Shown here one piece after another: positions 8,419 to 15,771 of a stretch of DNA of 38,853 nucleotides. The translations under genes and the position numbers were made by a program. This DNA comes from Clostridiaceae bacterium. GTDB lineage: Bacteria; Bacillota; Clostridia; Saccharofermentanales; UBA5734. Position 1 is the first letter of the stretch; each line of letters begins with the position of its first letter. The notes under the pieces are model-generated. The model worked only from the letters and a program-made list of their open reading frames with translations. It had not been told where the DNA came from and made no database searches. The stretch is taken from assembly GCA_012520975.1 (NCBI GenBank), contig JAAYNF010000015.1, positions 1 to 38,853 of the forward strand, in the 5' to 3' direction.

Positions 8419-9076
8419 AAACCGGACATCCACCGGAAGGGTCAATGCATTGTTTCGTCGGATGGCCCGTGCTGTCGCTTGGCTCTATATTCGGCTCTTT
8501 TACCGTCTGTCTTTTACGGGTTTGGAGAATGTTCCGGCCGGCGGCCCGGCAATCTTGGTGGCCAACCACACCGGCGGCGGAGATATTCTGGCGATTCACA
8601 CGGCAATCAAGCCTTGGATTCATTGGGTGGCCAAAAAAGAGTTGTTTAAGCATAAATTGTTCGGGACGGTCCTTTTAAAGCTCGGCTGCATACCCGTCGA
8701 CCGTAAAAAGGCCGACTTAACAGCGGCCCGCGAGATCGTTTCTGCTCTGCGCAACAACCAGATCGTCGGTGTCTTTCCCCAAGCAACGCGGGTTCGCCCC
8801 GATCGCATTCCATACGTCGTTCCGCACAGCGGCGCGATTCGTTTTGCCATTAAAACCGAATCCCCCATCCTACCGGTTGGTATCAGTGCTCCCTTTCGGC
8901 TCGGCGGCAGCGTTCGTATCGTATTTGGAAAGCCGATTAATCTGAGGATGCCTGCCGACAGCCTTAATGATGCCGACCTGATCGATGGTTTGGCCGTTGA
9001 TGTGATGCGAAAGGTTTACGCGTTGGTCGGCTATGATTATCAATTGGTCGATCAAAAGGGAGGGGCGCCGTCATGA
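8408..9076 (+). CDS. plsC: 1-acyl-sn-glycerol-3-phosphate acyltransferase
   Basis: Predicted to add the second acyl chain in phosphatidic acid synthesis at the membrane. The protein is 222 residues with the HX4D catalytic motif NHTGGGD (His54, Asp59), motif II GCIPVDR (93-99) and motif IV LPVGI. Motif III, normally FPEGTR, reads FPQATR (123-128), replacing both Glu and Gly. A hydrophobic stretch lies around residues 19-35. The open frame runs back to 8267 inside cmk, but the ATG at 8408 has an AAGGGA ribosome site and gives normal length. It overlaps cmk by 11 bases and ispH-S1 by four bases (ATGA). Confidence 0.9.
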   Translation: MSRENRTSTGRVNALFRRMARAVAWLYIRLFYRLSFTGLENVPAGGPAILVANHTGGGDILAIHTAIKPWIHWVAKKELFKHKLFGTVLLKLGCIPVDRKKADLTAAREIVSALRNNQIVGVFPQATRVRPDRIPYVVPHSGAIRFAIKTESPILPVGISAPFRLGGSVRIVFGKPINLRMPADSLNDADLIDGLAVDVMRKVYALVGYDYQLVDQKGGAPS

Positions 9077-11400
9077 AGATCATTCTGGCTCGTACATCCG
9101 GATTCTGCTTCGGCGTCAAACATGCCGTGGACACGGCCTATCGATTATCCGAACCGGGACAACAAGCTGATCAACCCCCCATTTATATGTTGGGCGAACT
9201 GATTCACAACCGTCAGATTGTCGAAGAACTCAAAGAGCGGGGACTTCTTTTGGCTGAGCAAGAAGATGATATTCCGAGCGGATCGCGAGTCTTGATTCGA
9301 GCCCACGGCGTCCCGCCGGCAACCATTTGCAAGCTTAAAGACCAAGATTGCCGGATTACCGACTGTACCTGCCCATTTGTCACCAAGATCCATCAAATCG
9401 TCAGACAGGCCTGGCAGCAGGGCAAACAAATCATTATTGCCGGAACTCCGATTCATCCGGAGGTCGTCGGGATCAACGGTGAGTGCGAAAACAGCGCGCT
9501 TATCCTTGAGACAACCGAACAGGCCGAAAGGGTGAATGTTGCTACGGGCGATTGGATTTTGGTCGCCCAAACAACCTTTTCATTTAATGAATATAAAAAA
9601 ATAAGTCAAGTTCTTAAGAAACAAATTGCAAAATTGAAGATATTTGATACAATATGTAGTACGACTGAAAACAGGCAAAAGGAAGCCCTCGAGATTGCCG
9701 AGCAGGTCGATACCATGTTGGTTATCGGCAGTTCGCGTAGCTCGAACACCATCAAGCTTCTGGAAATTTGCCGAGGTCGTTGTGCCGACACGCATCTGAT
9801 TGAACAACCTGACCAAGTCAGGACGCTTCTTGGAGAGCGATCACTGAAAGGTCGAACGGTGGGCATTACAGCTGGGGCGTCGACACCAGAACGTATAATC
9901 AGGGAGGTTATCCAAACAATGACGGAGAACGACGGTTTGCAGAACCAGCAAGAACAGGTTGATGTCAGCTTTTCAGATTTCATCGACAACATCCCTCATT
10001 TAAAAAGAGGAGCGATCGTGAAGGGAACCATTATCCGCTATGATGATGATACCGTTTATGTCGACGTGCGCGATAAATCTGAGGGAAGGATTCCTCGCCA
10101 TGAGTTTGATGGCGATCCGGATTTTGATCTGGACCGAGCCATTGAGGATCATGTTGAAATCGATGTCTATGTCCGCAACATTCGCAATTCGGACATGGGC
10201 AAGGAAATCAGCCTTTCCAAAGCCCGAGTCGATTTCGGCAAATATAAGGCTCTGATTGAAGAGGCTTACAATGAAAAAACACCGATTAACGTTAAGATCG
10301 TTAATGTGGTCAAAGATGGTGTTATCGCGACCTACGGCGGTGTTGACATCTACGTTCATCGCACCCAGCTTGAAATGGGCATTGTCGATGATCTTGAGCC
10401 CTACAGGGGACAGACGATGGACATTCTGGTCACCCAGTATGATCCGGATCGGCGCCGCCTCAGGGTTTCCGGTTCCCGCCGGGCCCTGCTGTCGATCGAG
10501 CGAAAAGCCAAAGCAGAGGAATTATGGCAGACCATTGAGATCGGTAAGGAATATGATGGAATTGTTCGCAGCCTGACCGATTTCGGCGCTTTTGTCGATA
10601 TCGGAGGCGTAGACGGTTTGGTGCATATATCCGAACTTTCCTGGAATCGGATTCGTCACCCATCCGAAGTGGTTAATGTCGGTGATGAAATCCATGTTTT
10701 TGTCAAGGATTTCGATGCGGAACGCAAGCGTATTTCTCTAGGCTATAAGCGCCCGGAGAACGACCCGTACCGTGATGTTGAAAACCGGTTCCCGGTGGGC
10801 TCCATCGTGCACGGTATCGTTGTCCGGATGTTCCCGTTCGGTGCTTTCGTTGAGATTGCGCCCGGTGTTGATGCCCTTTGTCATATTTCACAGATCGCCA
10901 ACGTCAGACTGGCAAAGCCCAATGATGTTTTGGCGGAAGGCATGGAGATCTATGCTCGCGTTCTGGAAGTGAGCAATGAGGCCCGTCGGATCAGCATCAG
11001 CATCAAAGAGGTTGAGCCCATCAATCCTGTCGGATATGGAGATTCCGATGCGCCCACGACCTATCAGGATACCTTTGATCAAGTGGTGACCGAAGATCTG
11101 ATCGAAACCGCGGCTGCCAGCGAAGGCGAGGCTGCCGCAAGCGGCGCAGCGGTCGAAGAAGCCGCCGAAGACGTCGCTGAGCCGACCGAGATCGCCACCG
11201 CTGAAGAAGCCGCCGAAGACGTCGCTGGGCCGACCGAGATCGCCACCGTCGAAGAAGCCGCCGAAGACGTCGCTGAGCCGACCGAGATCGCCACCGCCGA
11301 AGAAGCCGCCGAAGACGTCGCTGAGCCGACCGAGATCGCCGCCGAAGACGTCGCTGGGCCGACCGAGACCGCCGCCGAAGAAGAAGAGAAAACAGAGTAA
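9073..11400 (+). CDS. ispH: IspH (LytB) fused to ribosomal protein S1
   Basis: One 775-residue frame joins two activities. Residues 1 to about 283 are 4-hydroxy-3-methylbut-2-enyl diphosphate reductase, the last MEP-pathway enzyme; its three iron-sulfur cysteines are visible at Cys12 (FCFGVKHAV), Cys100 (CTCPF) and Cys195 (ICSTTENRQ). From about residue 308 there are four S1 RNA-binding repeats, of which the third (DFGAFVDIGGVDGLVHISEL) and fourth (FPFGAFVEIAPGVDALCHISQI) are the most canonical. From about residue 695 there is an acidic repeat tail. The fusion is known from Clostridia, where the S1 part is thought to act as S1 protein; whether it is cleaved or separately translated is not known here. 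It starts within the plsC stop (ATGA overlap) and is followed by a strong terminator. An AT-rich island and an internal SD/ATG lie near the junction. Confidence 0.95.
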   Translation: MKIILARTSGFCFGVKHAVDTAYRLSEPGQQADQPPIYMLGELIHNRQIVEELKERGLLLAEQEDDIPSGSRVLIRAHGVPPATICKLKDQDCRITDCTCPFVTKIHQIVRQAWQQGKQIIIAGTPIHPEVVGINGECENSALILETTEQAERVNVATGDWILVAQTTFSFNEYKKISQVLKKQIAKLKIFDTICSTTENRQKEALEIAEQVDTMLVIGSSRSSNTIKLLEICRGRCADTHLIEQPDQVRTLLGERSLKGRTVGITAGASTPERIIREVIQTMTENDGLQNQQEQVDVSFSDFIDNIPHLKRGAIVKGTIIRYDDDTVYVDVRDKSEGRIPRHEFDGDPDFDLDRAIEDHVEIDVYVRNIRNSDMGKEISLSKARVDFGKYKALIEEAYNEKTPINVKIVNVVKDGVIATYGGVDIYVHRTQLEMGIVDDLEPYRGQTMDILVTQYDPDRRRLRVSGSRRALLSIERKAKAEELWQTIEIGKEYDGIVRSLTDFGAFVDIGGVDGLVHISELSWNRIRHPSEVVNVGDEIHVFVKDFDAERKRISLGYKRPENDPYRDVENRFPVGSIVHGIVVRMFPFGAFVEIAPGVDALCHISQIANVRLAKPNDVLAEGMEIYARVLEVSNEARRISISIKEVEPINPVGYGDSDAPTTYQDTFDQVVTEDLIETAAASEGEAAASGAAVEEAAEDVAEPTEIATAEEAAEDVAGPTEIATVEEAAEDVAEPTEIATAEEAAEDVAEPTEIAAEDVAGPTETAAEEEEKTE
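9626..9653 (+). promoter_or_regulatory. Possible internal promoter inside ispH, upstream of the S1 part
   Basis: TTGCAA (9626-9631) and TACAAT (9648-9653) are separated by 16 bases and lie inside an AT-rich island: only 16 of the 80 bases at 9581-9660 are G or C. It is about 270 bases upstream of an internal ATG that would begin a free S1 protein. Chance occurrence in AT-rich codons is a real alternative. Confidence 0.3.
9903..9921 (+). promoter_or_regulatory. Possible internal ribosome site and start codon for a free S1 protein
   Basis: GGAGG (9903-9907) is followed after 11 bases by an in-frame ATG (9919-9921), exactly at the border between the IspH domain and the S1 domains (residue 283). 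Initiation here would give a 493-residue S1 protein beginning MTENDG. The spacing is longer than ideal. Confidence 0.35.
11155..11390 (+). repeat. 48-bp tandem repeats encoding the acidic tail of the S1 fusion
   Basis: Three full 48-bp units (11155-11202, 11203-11250, 11251-11298), a 42-bp unit (11299-11340) and a partial unit (from 11341) encode copies of EEAAEDVAEPTEIATA with few changes (AEP or AGP, ATA or ATV). The near-identity at DNA level suggests recent expansion or homogenisation by slippage or unequal recombination. Confidence 0.92.
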
Positions 11401-11422
11401 TCGCTACTGTTGAAAATCTTAC

Positions 11423-11456
11423 AAACCGCCGCCAACAATTTGCGCGGCGGTTTTTT
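11423..11456 (+). terminator. Intrinsic terminator after ispH-S1
   Basis: AAACCGCCGC (11423-11432) pairs with GCGGCGGTTT (11444-11453), with an 11-base loop and a T run (11451-11456). It lies 22 bases after the ispH-S1 stop and touches the stop codon of the convergent acetyltransferase gene. On the minus strand the same stem is followed by only a short T run, so it may also stop the convergent transcript, less efficiently. Confidence 0.9.
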
Positions 11457-12585
11457 ATTCAAAGCAACGAAAGTCTGATTTGAGCAGGGCCAAGCGGAGG
11501 ACGTCTTTCCAAGATCCGCCGTGATAAAGTCCTTGCCGATCGATGCCCTCTTCTCGGAAACCAAGTAATTTCAAGAGGCGAAGACTTTGCCGGTTCCCTT
11601 GGATGCAACGGGCGGTTATTCGGTTGAGCCGATAGTCGGCAAAAAGCCAAGCAATCACACTGGACAACACTTCCGGCATCAAACCCCGTCCGCTGAGCAA
11701 CCGATCGATGGAGAAGCCAATTTCACAACTGGAATAAGGAAAGGGTTTTATTTTTTGGCAGGTAATGTGGCCGGCCAGCCAATCCGGACGTTCCGGCCAG
11801 AAAAGCAAAAAATCCTGTTGTTGACCGCGGGCTTGAGCCGCCAGACCATCAAAGACATAACGATGCCAGCTCGGGAATTCATTGGAATCGCCCGACCTAG
11901 GAACATTCCAGCGCTCAATATGATCCTTGTTTCGTCGGTAATAATCATCCAGCAGGGAAATGTGCATGGGCTGGAGCGCACAGATATTAAGTTTGCCGGA
12001 TCCGGCGGGCGGCGTCGGCGATTGTTTAGGGCGATCGTCGGCCAAACGGACATAATGAAGGTGATCCTGCCAACGGTTGTTGATTTTCAGATAACGAGGC
12101 GACAGCCCCTCACAGCGGAAGCCAAGTCTTTCGGCCAATGCAATGGACCGGCTGTTGGTCGGCATGATACTGGCCTGGGCCCGATGCAGGCGAAAATCTT
12201 CAAACAGCACACGAATCGCTGCCTGCCCCGCCTCCAGCGCAAGACCGTTGCCTTGGACAGCCTGATCCAGATGATAGGCGGTGCGGCAGGAGCGAAGACA
12301 ACCGTAGATTATGTCGGTGAAAGCGAACCGGCCGATGATTCTATCGGGTTCATTCCGGCGGAAAAGCCAGAAAGGCAGTGCCCGGCCGGCCAAAAAGCCG
12401 GCATACTCATCGGCTAGATCGGCCTTTTGCTCTTCCAGACGGAAAACCTGATCGTTGCGGGCGGCAAACCAAGGCTGATGAAAAGACCGATTGCGAACAT
12501 AATAATCAAGAACAGCGGGAGCTGCCGAGCTATCCAAGATGCGCAGCTGCAGGCGCGATGTATTAAGCGCAAAGTGATCAGTCAT
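11455..12585 (-). CDS. Tandem-domain GNAT acetyltransferase (two RimJ/RimL-like domains)
   Basis: Predicted acetyl-CoA-dependent N-acetyltransferase of 376 residues built from two GNAT domains joined by a Pro-rich linker (about 183-197). Domain 1 (about 10-182) has the acetyl-CoA loop QGNGLA (111-116) and the NSRSIALAERLGFRCEG helix. Domain 2 (about 198-370) has SGRGLM (298-303) and NRQSLRLLKLLGFREEG. Both copies keep the pyrophosphate-binding loop and the C-terminal LGF motif of the RimJ/RimL branch, so both may be active; they have diverged strongly. RimJ/RimL relatives acetylate N-termini of ribosomal proteins, but many homologues act on small molecules, so the substrate is open. The start at 12585 overlaps the upstream gene's stop by eight bases (ATGACTGA). 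Longer upstream frame is read-through of that gene. Confidence 0.87.
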   Translation of the reverse strand: MTDHFALNTSRLQLRILDSSAAPAVLDYYVRNRSFHQPWFAARNDQVFRLEEQKADLADEYAGFLAGRALPFWLFRRNEPDRIIGRFAFTDIIYGCLRSCRTAYHLDQAVQGNGLALEAGQAAIRVLFEDFRLHRAQASIMPTNSRSIALAERLGFRCEGLSPRYLKINNRWQDHLHYVRLADDRPKQSPTPPAGSGKLNICALQPMHISLLDDYYRRNKDHIERWNVPRSGDSNEFPSWHRYVFDGLAAQARGQQQDFLLFWPERPDWLAGHITCQKIKPFPYSSCEIGFSIDRLLSGRGLMPEVLSSVIAWLFADYRLNRITARCIQGNRQSLRLLKLLGFREEGIDRQGLYHGGSWKDVLRLALLKSDFRCFE

Positions 12586-13147
12586 GCGTTGCGTCCGGAT
12601 CGGCTTTGGGCCGGTCATCGACAGCATCGACAGATTCATCATCCGTCGCCGCCGAATCGTAATCGTTTTCTTCTTCGCAATCGTTGCTCCCCACAAAATC
12701 TGTCGGTTCTTGATCCAAACACGTGGGATGGAGATGACAGTACAGGCCATGATAAAGCCCTTTGCTTTTGGCCGGATCACCGCAAACGGCGCAGGCATCG
12801 GCAGGCAGATCGCCAAGCGACATCATGCCCGATATCTGTCCCAAAATGTAGGCCATCCTGTCGGTGGTCAACGGCAGCAACCCTTCACGGATTCGAACAC
12901 AGAGAAAATTATCCGCAAAGTCGTAGTTGCGAAGGCGAAGCACATCAAAATTCTCATCCAGAAACCGGATCAAGCTTTGCAAAGCATCAGGGCTGATTCC
13001 GGCTAGGGAAGTGATGAATGCTTTGAAACGTTTTCCCTCCAAACCGGTGAACAGATAACCGTTGTATTCGCCAAATACGGTTTGTTCATCGGCATGAACT
13101 TTCCAATCATTATCTCTGGCCAGTTTTATCAATTGTGCAGACAACAT
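12578..13147 (-). CDS. Hypothetical protein with a Cys/His cluster and acidic C-terminal tail
   Basis: I do not recognise this family. The 189-residue protein has a mixed N-terminal part (1-115, e.g. DNDWKVHADEQTVFGEYNG), then a cluster of possible metal ligands: CAVC (119, 122), Cys137, His138, His140 and Cys143 (YCHLHPTC). It ends in a strongly acidic tail (about 157-189). There is no signal peptide or membrane segment. The cluster resembles a small zinc-binding knuckle, but this is inference. The start at 13147 is chosen because the minus-strand sequence carries AAAGGAGA just upstream; the frame continues to 13207. It is probably cotranscribed with the tandem acetyltransferase through an eight-base overlap, hinting at a joint role. 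Confidence 0.75.
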   Translation of the reverse strand: MLSAQLIKLARDNDWKVHADEQTVFGEYNGYLFTGLEGKRFKAFITSLAGISPDALQSLIRFLDENFDVLRLRNYDFADNFLCVRIREGLLPLTTDRMAYILGQISGMMSLGDLPADACAVCGDPAKSKGLYHGLYCHLHPTCLDQEPTDFVGSNDCEEENDYDSAATDDESVDAVDDRPKADPDATHD

Positions 13148-13196
13148 ACGGTTCTCCTTTGCCATCCACAGGTGGTTTGTTATTGGTAACATGACC

Positions 13197-13225
13197 ATTA
13201 TAAACATTTTTTCCGGATTTGTATG
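13197..13225 (-). promoter_or_regulatory. Probable promoter of the minus-strand two-gene island
   Basis: On the minus strand a perfect TATAAT lies at 13202-13197, about 50 bases before the start codon at 13147. The sequence 17 bases further upstream is CATACA, a weak -35. Confidence 0.5.
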
Positions 13226-13278
13226 CGTGCCATATCCATTAAGCGACGAGAAAGGCGGGAAAAGGATGATCGGATTGC

Positions 13279-13307
13279 TTGATTTGCCTGTTTATTCATG
13301 ATAGAAT
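13279..13307 (+). promoter_or_regulatory. Promoter of rpsB-tsf
   Basis: TTGATT (13279-13284) and TAGAAT (13302-13307) are separated by exactly 17 bases. The predicted start near 13314 gives an untranslated leader of about 90 bases before rpsB. It points away from the minus-strand island promoter, so the intergenic region is divergent. Confidence 0.72.
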
Positions 13308-13328
13308 TGCCAAGGTTCAAATACACAC

Positions 13329-13378
13329 ACGGGTGGCATGACCTGTTGTCGATCGATCAGATCCGCGGTAGCCCGTGG
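13329..13378 (+). promoter_or_regulatory. Candidate structured leader of rpsB with alternative pairings
   Basis: CCGCGG (13363-13368) can form a hairpin with CCGTGG (13373-13378, one G-U pair, four-base loop). ACGGGT (13329-13334) can instead pair with GCCCGT (13371-13376, one G-U pair). The two helices share 13373-13376 and exclude each other. In E. coli S2 represses its own mRNA leader; a similar role here is inference. Confidence 0.35.
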
Positions 13379-13404
13379 CGGAAAAAAACAGGAGGAAACC
13401 ATCA

Positions 13405-14166
13405 ATGGCTGTGATCAGCATGAAACAACTACTCGAAGCAGGTGTTCACTTTGGGCACCAGACCCGCCGTTGGAACCCCAAGATGGCGGAGTACATTTAC
13501 ACCGAACGAAATGGCATTTACATCATTGATCTGCAAAAGACGGTCCGGAAGATCGAAGAAGCATATATGGCGGTTCGTCATATTGCCATGAACGGTGGTA
13601 CGGTGCTTTTTGTCGGCACCAAGAAACAAGCTCAGGATTCAATTCGAGAAGAGGCCGAACGTTGCGGGATGTATTTCATCAACAACCGCTGGCTGGGCGG
13701 AACCTTGACCAATTTCGAAACCATCCGCAAGCGGATCAAACGTCTTGAGGAATTGACCACAATGCAGGAAAACGGTACTTTTGAAATCCTGCCCAAAAAA
13801 GAAGTGGCCAAGCTCAAGCTGGAAATGGATAAGCTTGAGAAGAATCTCGGCGGCATCAAGGATATGGACCGGCTGCCTTCCTGTGTGTTTGTCGTCGACC
13901 CGCGCAAGGAACACATCGCGGTCCGGGAGGCCCGGCGCCTAGGTATTCCGATTGTCGGCATTGTCGATACCAACTGCGATCCGGACGAGATTGATTTCAT
14001 CATTCCCGGCAACGACGATGCCATCCGCGCGGTCAAGCTGATCGCCGGGAAAATAGCCGACGCCGTGATCGAAGGTCGGCAGGGCGAGCAATTTGAAGCC
14101 GATGAGGACGATGACGAAGCTGCCGATGATGAAGCCGTCGGCGTCGACGAGGAAGAAGCTGACTAA
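13405..14166 (+). CDS. rpsB: 30S ribosomal protein S2
   Basis: S2 sits at the back of the 30S head-platform junction and is needed for S1 binding to the subunit. The protein is 253 residues with the family motifs [40 protein letters not shown], and the late [23 protein letters not shown] segment. The C-terminus has an extra, almost purely acidic tail (from about residue 230). The ATG at 13405 follows a perfect AGGAGG (13390-13395). The open frame runs back to 13375, but without a suitable ribosome site. It is followed by tsf, the standard order. Confidence 0.97.
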   Translation: MAVISMKQLLEAGVHFGHQTRRWNPKMAEYIYTERNGIYIIDLQKTVRKIEEAYMAVRHIAMNGGTVLFVGTKKQAQDSIREEAERCGMYFINNRWLGGTLTNFETIRKRIKRLEELTTMQENGTFEILPKKEVAKLKLEMDKLEKNLGGIKDMDRLPSCVFVVDPRKEHIAVREARRLGIPIVGIVDTNCDPDEIDFIIPGNDDAIRAVKLIAGKIADAVIEGRQGEQFEADEDDDEAADDEAVGVDEEEAD

Positions 14167-14220
14167 GGTCTTTTTGCAACACTTGCGCTTGACAGCGTCG
14201 AAATATTAGGAGGATTTGAA

Positions 14221-14868
14221 ATGTCCGTTACGATAGAGATGATCAAAGAACTGCGTGCCAAAACCGGCTCCGGCATGATGGATTGCAAGAAAGCGCTCAC
14301 CGAAAGCCAAGGCGACATGGAAAAAGCCTTGGTTTGGTTGCGCGAAAAGGGAATCAGCTCAGCCGACAAAAAGATGACACGTATTACCGCCGAGGGAATT
14401 GTCGATGCCTACATCCATGCCGGCGGTCGGGTTGGCGTCTTGATTGAAGTCAACATTGAGACCGATTTTGCCGCCAAAAACGAAGATTTCCGCCGGATGG
14501 TTCGCGACATTGCCATGCAGGTTGCGGCCATGGCCCCCCGCTGGGTCAGCAAAGAGGACATTCCGGCCGATGAATTGGAAAAAGAGCGTGATATTATTCG
14601 CAATCAAGCGCTGAACGAGGGCAAGCCGGAAAAGATCGTCGACAAAATTGTTGATGGACGATTGGCAAAATTCTATCAGGATAGCTGCTTGGTCGAAATG
14701 CCCTTTATCAAGGACGATAGCAAAACGATCGGCATGCTGGTCAAGGAAATGATCGCGATGATTGGTGAAAACATCACGATCCGCCGTTTTGTCCGTTTCG
14801 AGATGGGCGAGGGGTTGCAGAAAAAAGAAGAGGATTTTGCAGCCGAGGTCCTGAAACAGATCAAATGA
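14221..14868 (+). CDS. tsf: Elongation factor Ts
   Basis: Guanine-nucleotide exchange factor that recycles EF-Tu. The protein is 215 residues, the short form found in many Firmicutes and thermophiles rather than the 280-residue enterobacterial form. The N-terminal UBA-like domain carries the signature [18 protein letters not shown]. The [23 protein letters not shown] segment follows, then the core domain. AGGAGG at 14209-14214 precedes the ATG. It lies 54 bases after rpsB and is followed by a strong terminator, so rpsB-tsf form a unit. Confidence 0.97.
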   Translation: MSVTIEMIKELRAKTGSGMMDCKKALTESQGDMEKALVWLREKGISSADKKMTRITAEGIVDAYIHAGGRVGVLIEVNIETDFAAKNEDFRRMVRDIAMQVAAMAPRWVSKEDIPADELEKERDIIRNQALNEGKPEKIVDKIVDGRLAKFYQDSCLVEMPFIKDDSKTIGMLVKEMIAMIGENITIRRFVRFEMGEGLQKKEEDFAAEVLKQIK

Positions 14869-14883
14869 CTCTTTAACAGCTGA

Positions 14884-14918
14884 AAAAGAGGAACATGGAT
14901 GCCATGTTCCTTTTTTTT
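14884..14918 (+). terminator. Intrinsic terminator between tsf and pyrH
   Basis: GGAACATGG (14890-14898) and CCATGTTCC (14902-14910) form a perfect 9-bp stem with a 3-base loop, followed by eight T (14911-14918). An upstream A-rich stretch can extend the stem with A-T pairs. It separates rpsB-tsf from pyrH. Confidence 0.92.
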
Positions 14919-14939
14919 AAGATCAGGAGGTGCGTAGAC

Positions 14940-15644
14940 ATGGCGGTCAAGTACAAAAGGATTCTTCTCAAACTCAGCGGAGAAGCGCTGGCGGGGAAAA
15001 AGGGCCAGGGCTTGGACAGTGACACCCTTCGAGCCATTGGGAAAACAATTTTCCGGTTGACCCAAAAAGGTGTCGAAACCGCCATCGTGGTCGGGGGCGG
15101 CAATTTTTGGAGGGGGAGAACCAGCGAAGGTATGGATCGTGTCACCGCTGATCATATCGGTATGTTGGGAACCGCGATGAATGCCTTGGCCCTGTCTGAT
15201 GCTTTGGAACAGGCCGGATGTGTCACTCGTGTACTCAGCGCCGTCGAAATGCGCCAGTTCTGCGAACCCTATATCCGAAAAAGAGCCATCCGTCATTTGG
15301 AAAAAGGCCGAGTGGTTATTTTTGCCTGTGGCACCGGCCATCCGTTTTTTTCGACGGATACCGCCGCGGCTTTACGCGCTTCCGAAATAGAAGCCGACAT
15401 TATTCTTAAAGCCACCGTGGTTGACGGTGTTTACGATAAGGATCCGAAAAAGCATTGTGATGCCGTCCGCTATAAAACCGTCAGTCATGACGAGGTTCTT
15501 CGCCTCAGCTTGGGGATCATGGACGCCACCGCGGCAGCTTTATGTCGGGACAACCGGGTTGCCATCGCGGTTTTCGACATAAGCGACCCGCAGAACATTA
15601 TCAGAATCGTCGACGGGGACGGAATCGGCACGATTATCAGTTGA
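14940..15644 (+). CDS. pyrH: Uridylate kinase (UMP kinase)
   Basis: Converts UMP to UDP, the entry to UTP and CTP. The protein is 234 residues with the amino-acid-kinase fold: KLSGEAL (11-17), [10 protein letters not shown], the [17 protein letters not shown] helix, [17 protein letters not shown], and the conserved [11 protein letters not shown]. The start at 14940 has AGGAGG at 14925-14930. An in-frame ATG at 14895 lies within the terminator stem and is rejected. Because a terminator precedes it and no clear promoter is visible in between, pyrH may depend on read-through or on an unrecognised promoter. Confidence 0.96.
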   Translation: MAVKYKRILLKLSGEALAGKKGQGLDSDTLRAIGKTIFRLTQKGVETAIVVGGGNFWRGRTSEGMDRVTADHIGMLGTAMNALALSDALEQAGCVTRVLSAVEMRQFCEPYIRKRAIRHLEKGRVVIFACGTGHPFFSTDTAAALRASEIEADIILKATVVDGVYDKDPKKHCDAVRYKTVSHDEVLRLSLGIMDATAAALCRDNRVAIAVFDISDPQNIIRIVDGDGIGTIIS

Positions 15645-15729
15645 CGGCCCCAAAATCGCCCGGTGTCGTTTACAAAACAACCCACTATGGCTTCCCGACC
15701 CATTAATCTGTCCGCAACTGTCCATAATC

Positions 15730-15738
15730 TGTTATAAT
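15730..15738 (+). promoter_or_regulatory. Extended -10 promoter of the frr-uppS-cdsA-dxr operon
   Basis: TGTTATAAT contains a perfect TATAAT (15733-15738) with a TGN extension. No clear -35 is present. It lies 34 bases before the frr ATG. Confidence 0.6.
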
Positions 15739-15771
15739 GACTCTACCGATTGTTGACTTGGAGGTAATAGT

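Noticed and set aside
11155-11390. CRISPR-like repeat array
   Set aside because: The units are directly adjacent with no spacers and stay in frame as protein repeats.
11587-12417. 276-codon plus-strand frame opposite the tandem acetyltransferase
   Set aside because: The minus-strand frame shows clear GNAT motifs twice and has coupled translation; the plus-strand frame shows no family features.
14189-14217. TTGACA upstream of tsf as a promoter
   Set aside because: No -10-like hexamer at 16-18 bases; the gap is only 54 bases and rpsB-tsf is normally one unit.
14895-14939. ATG at 14895 as the start of pyrH
   Set aside because: It lies in the stem of the tsf terminator; the ATG at 14940 has AGGAGG upstream.
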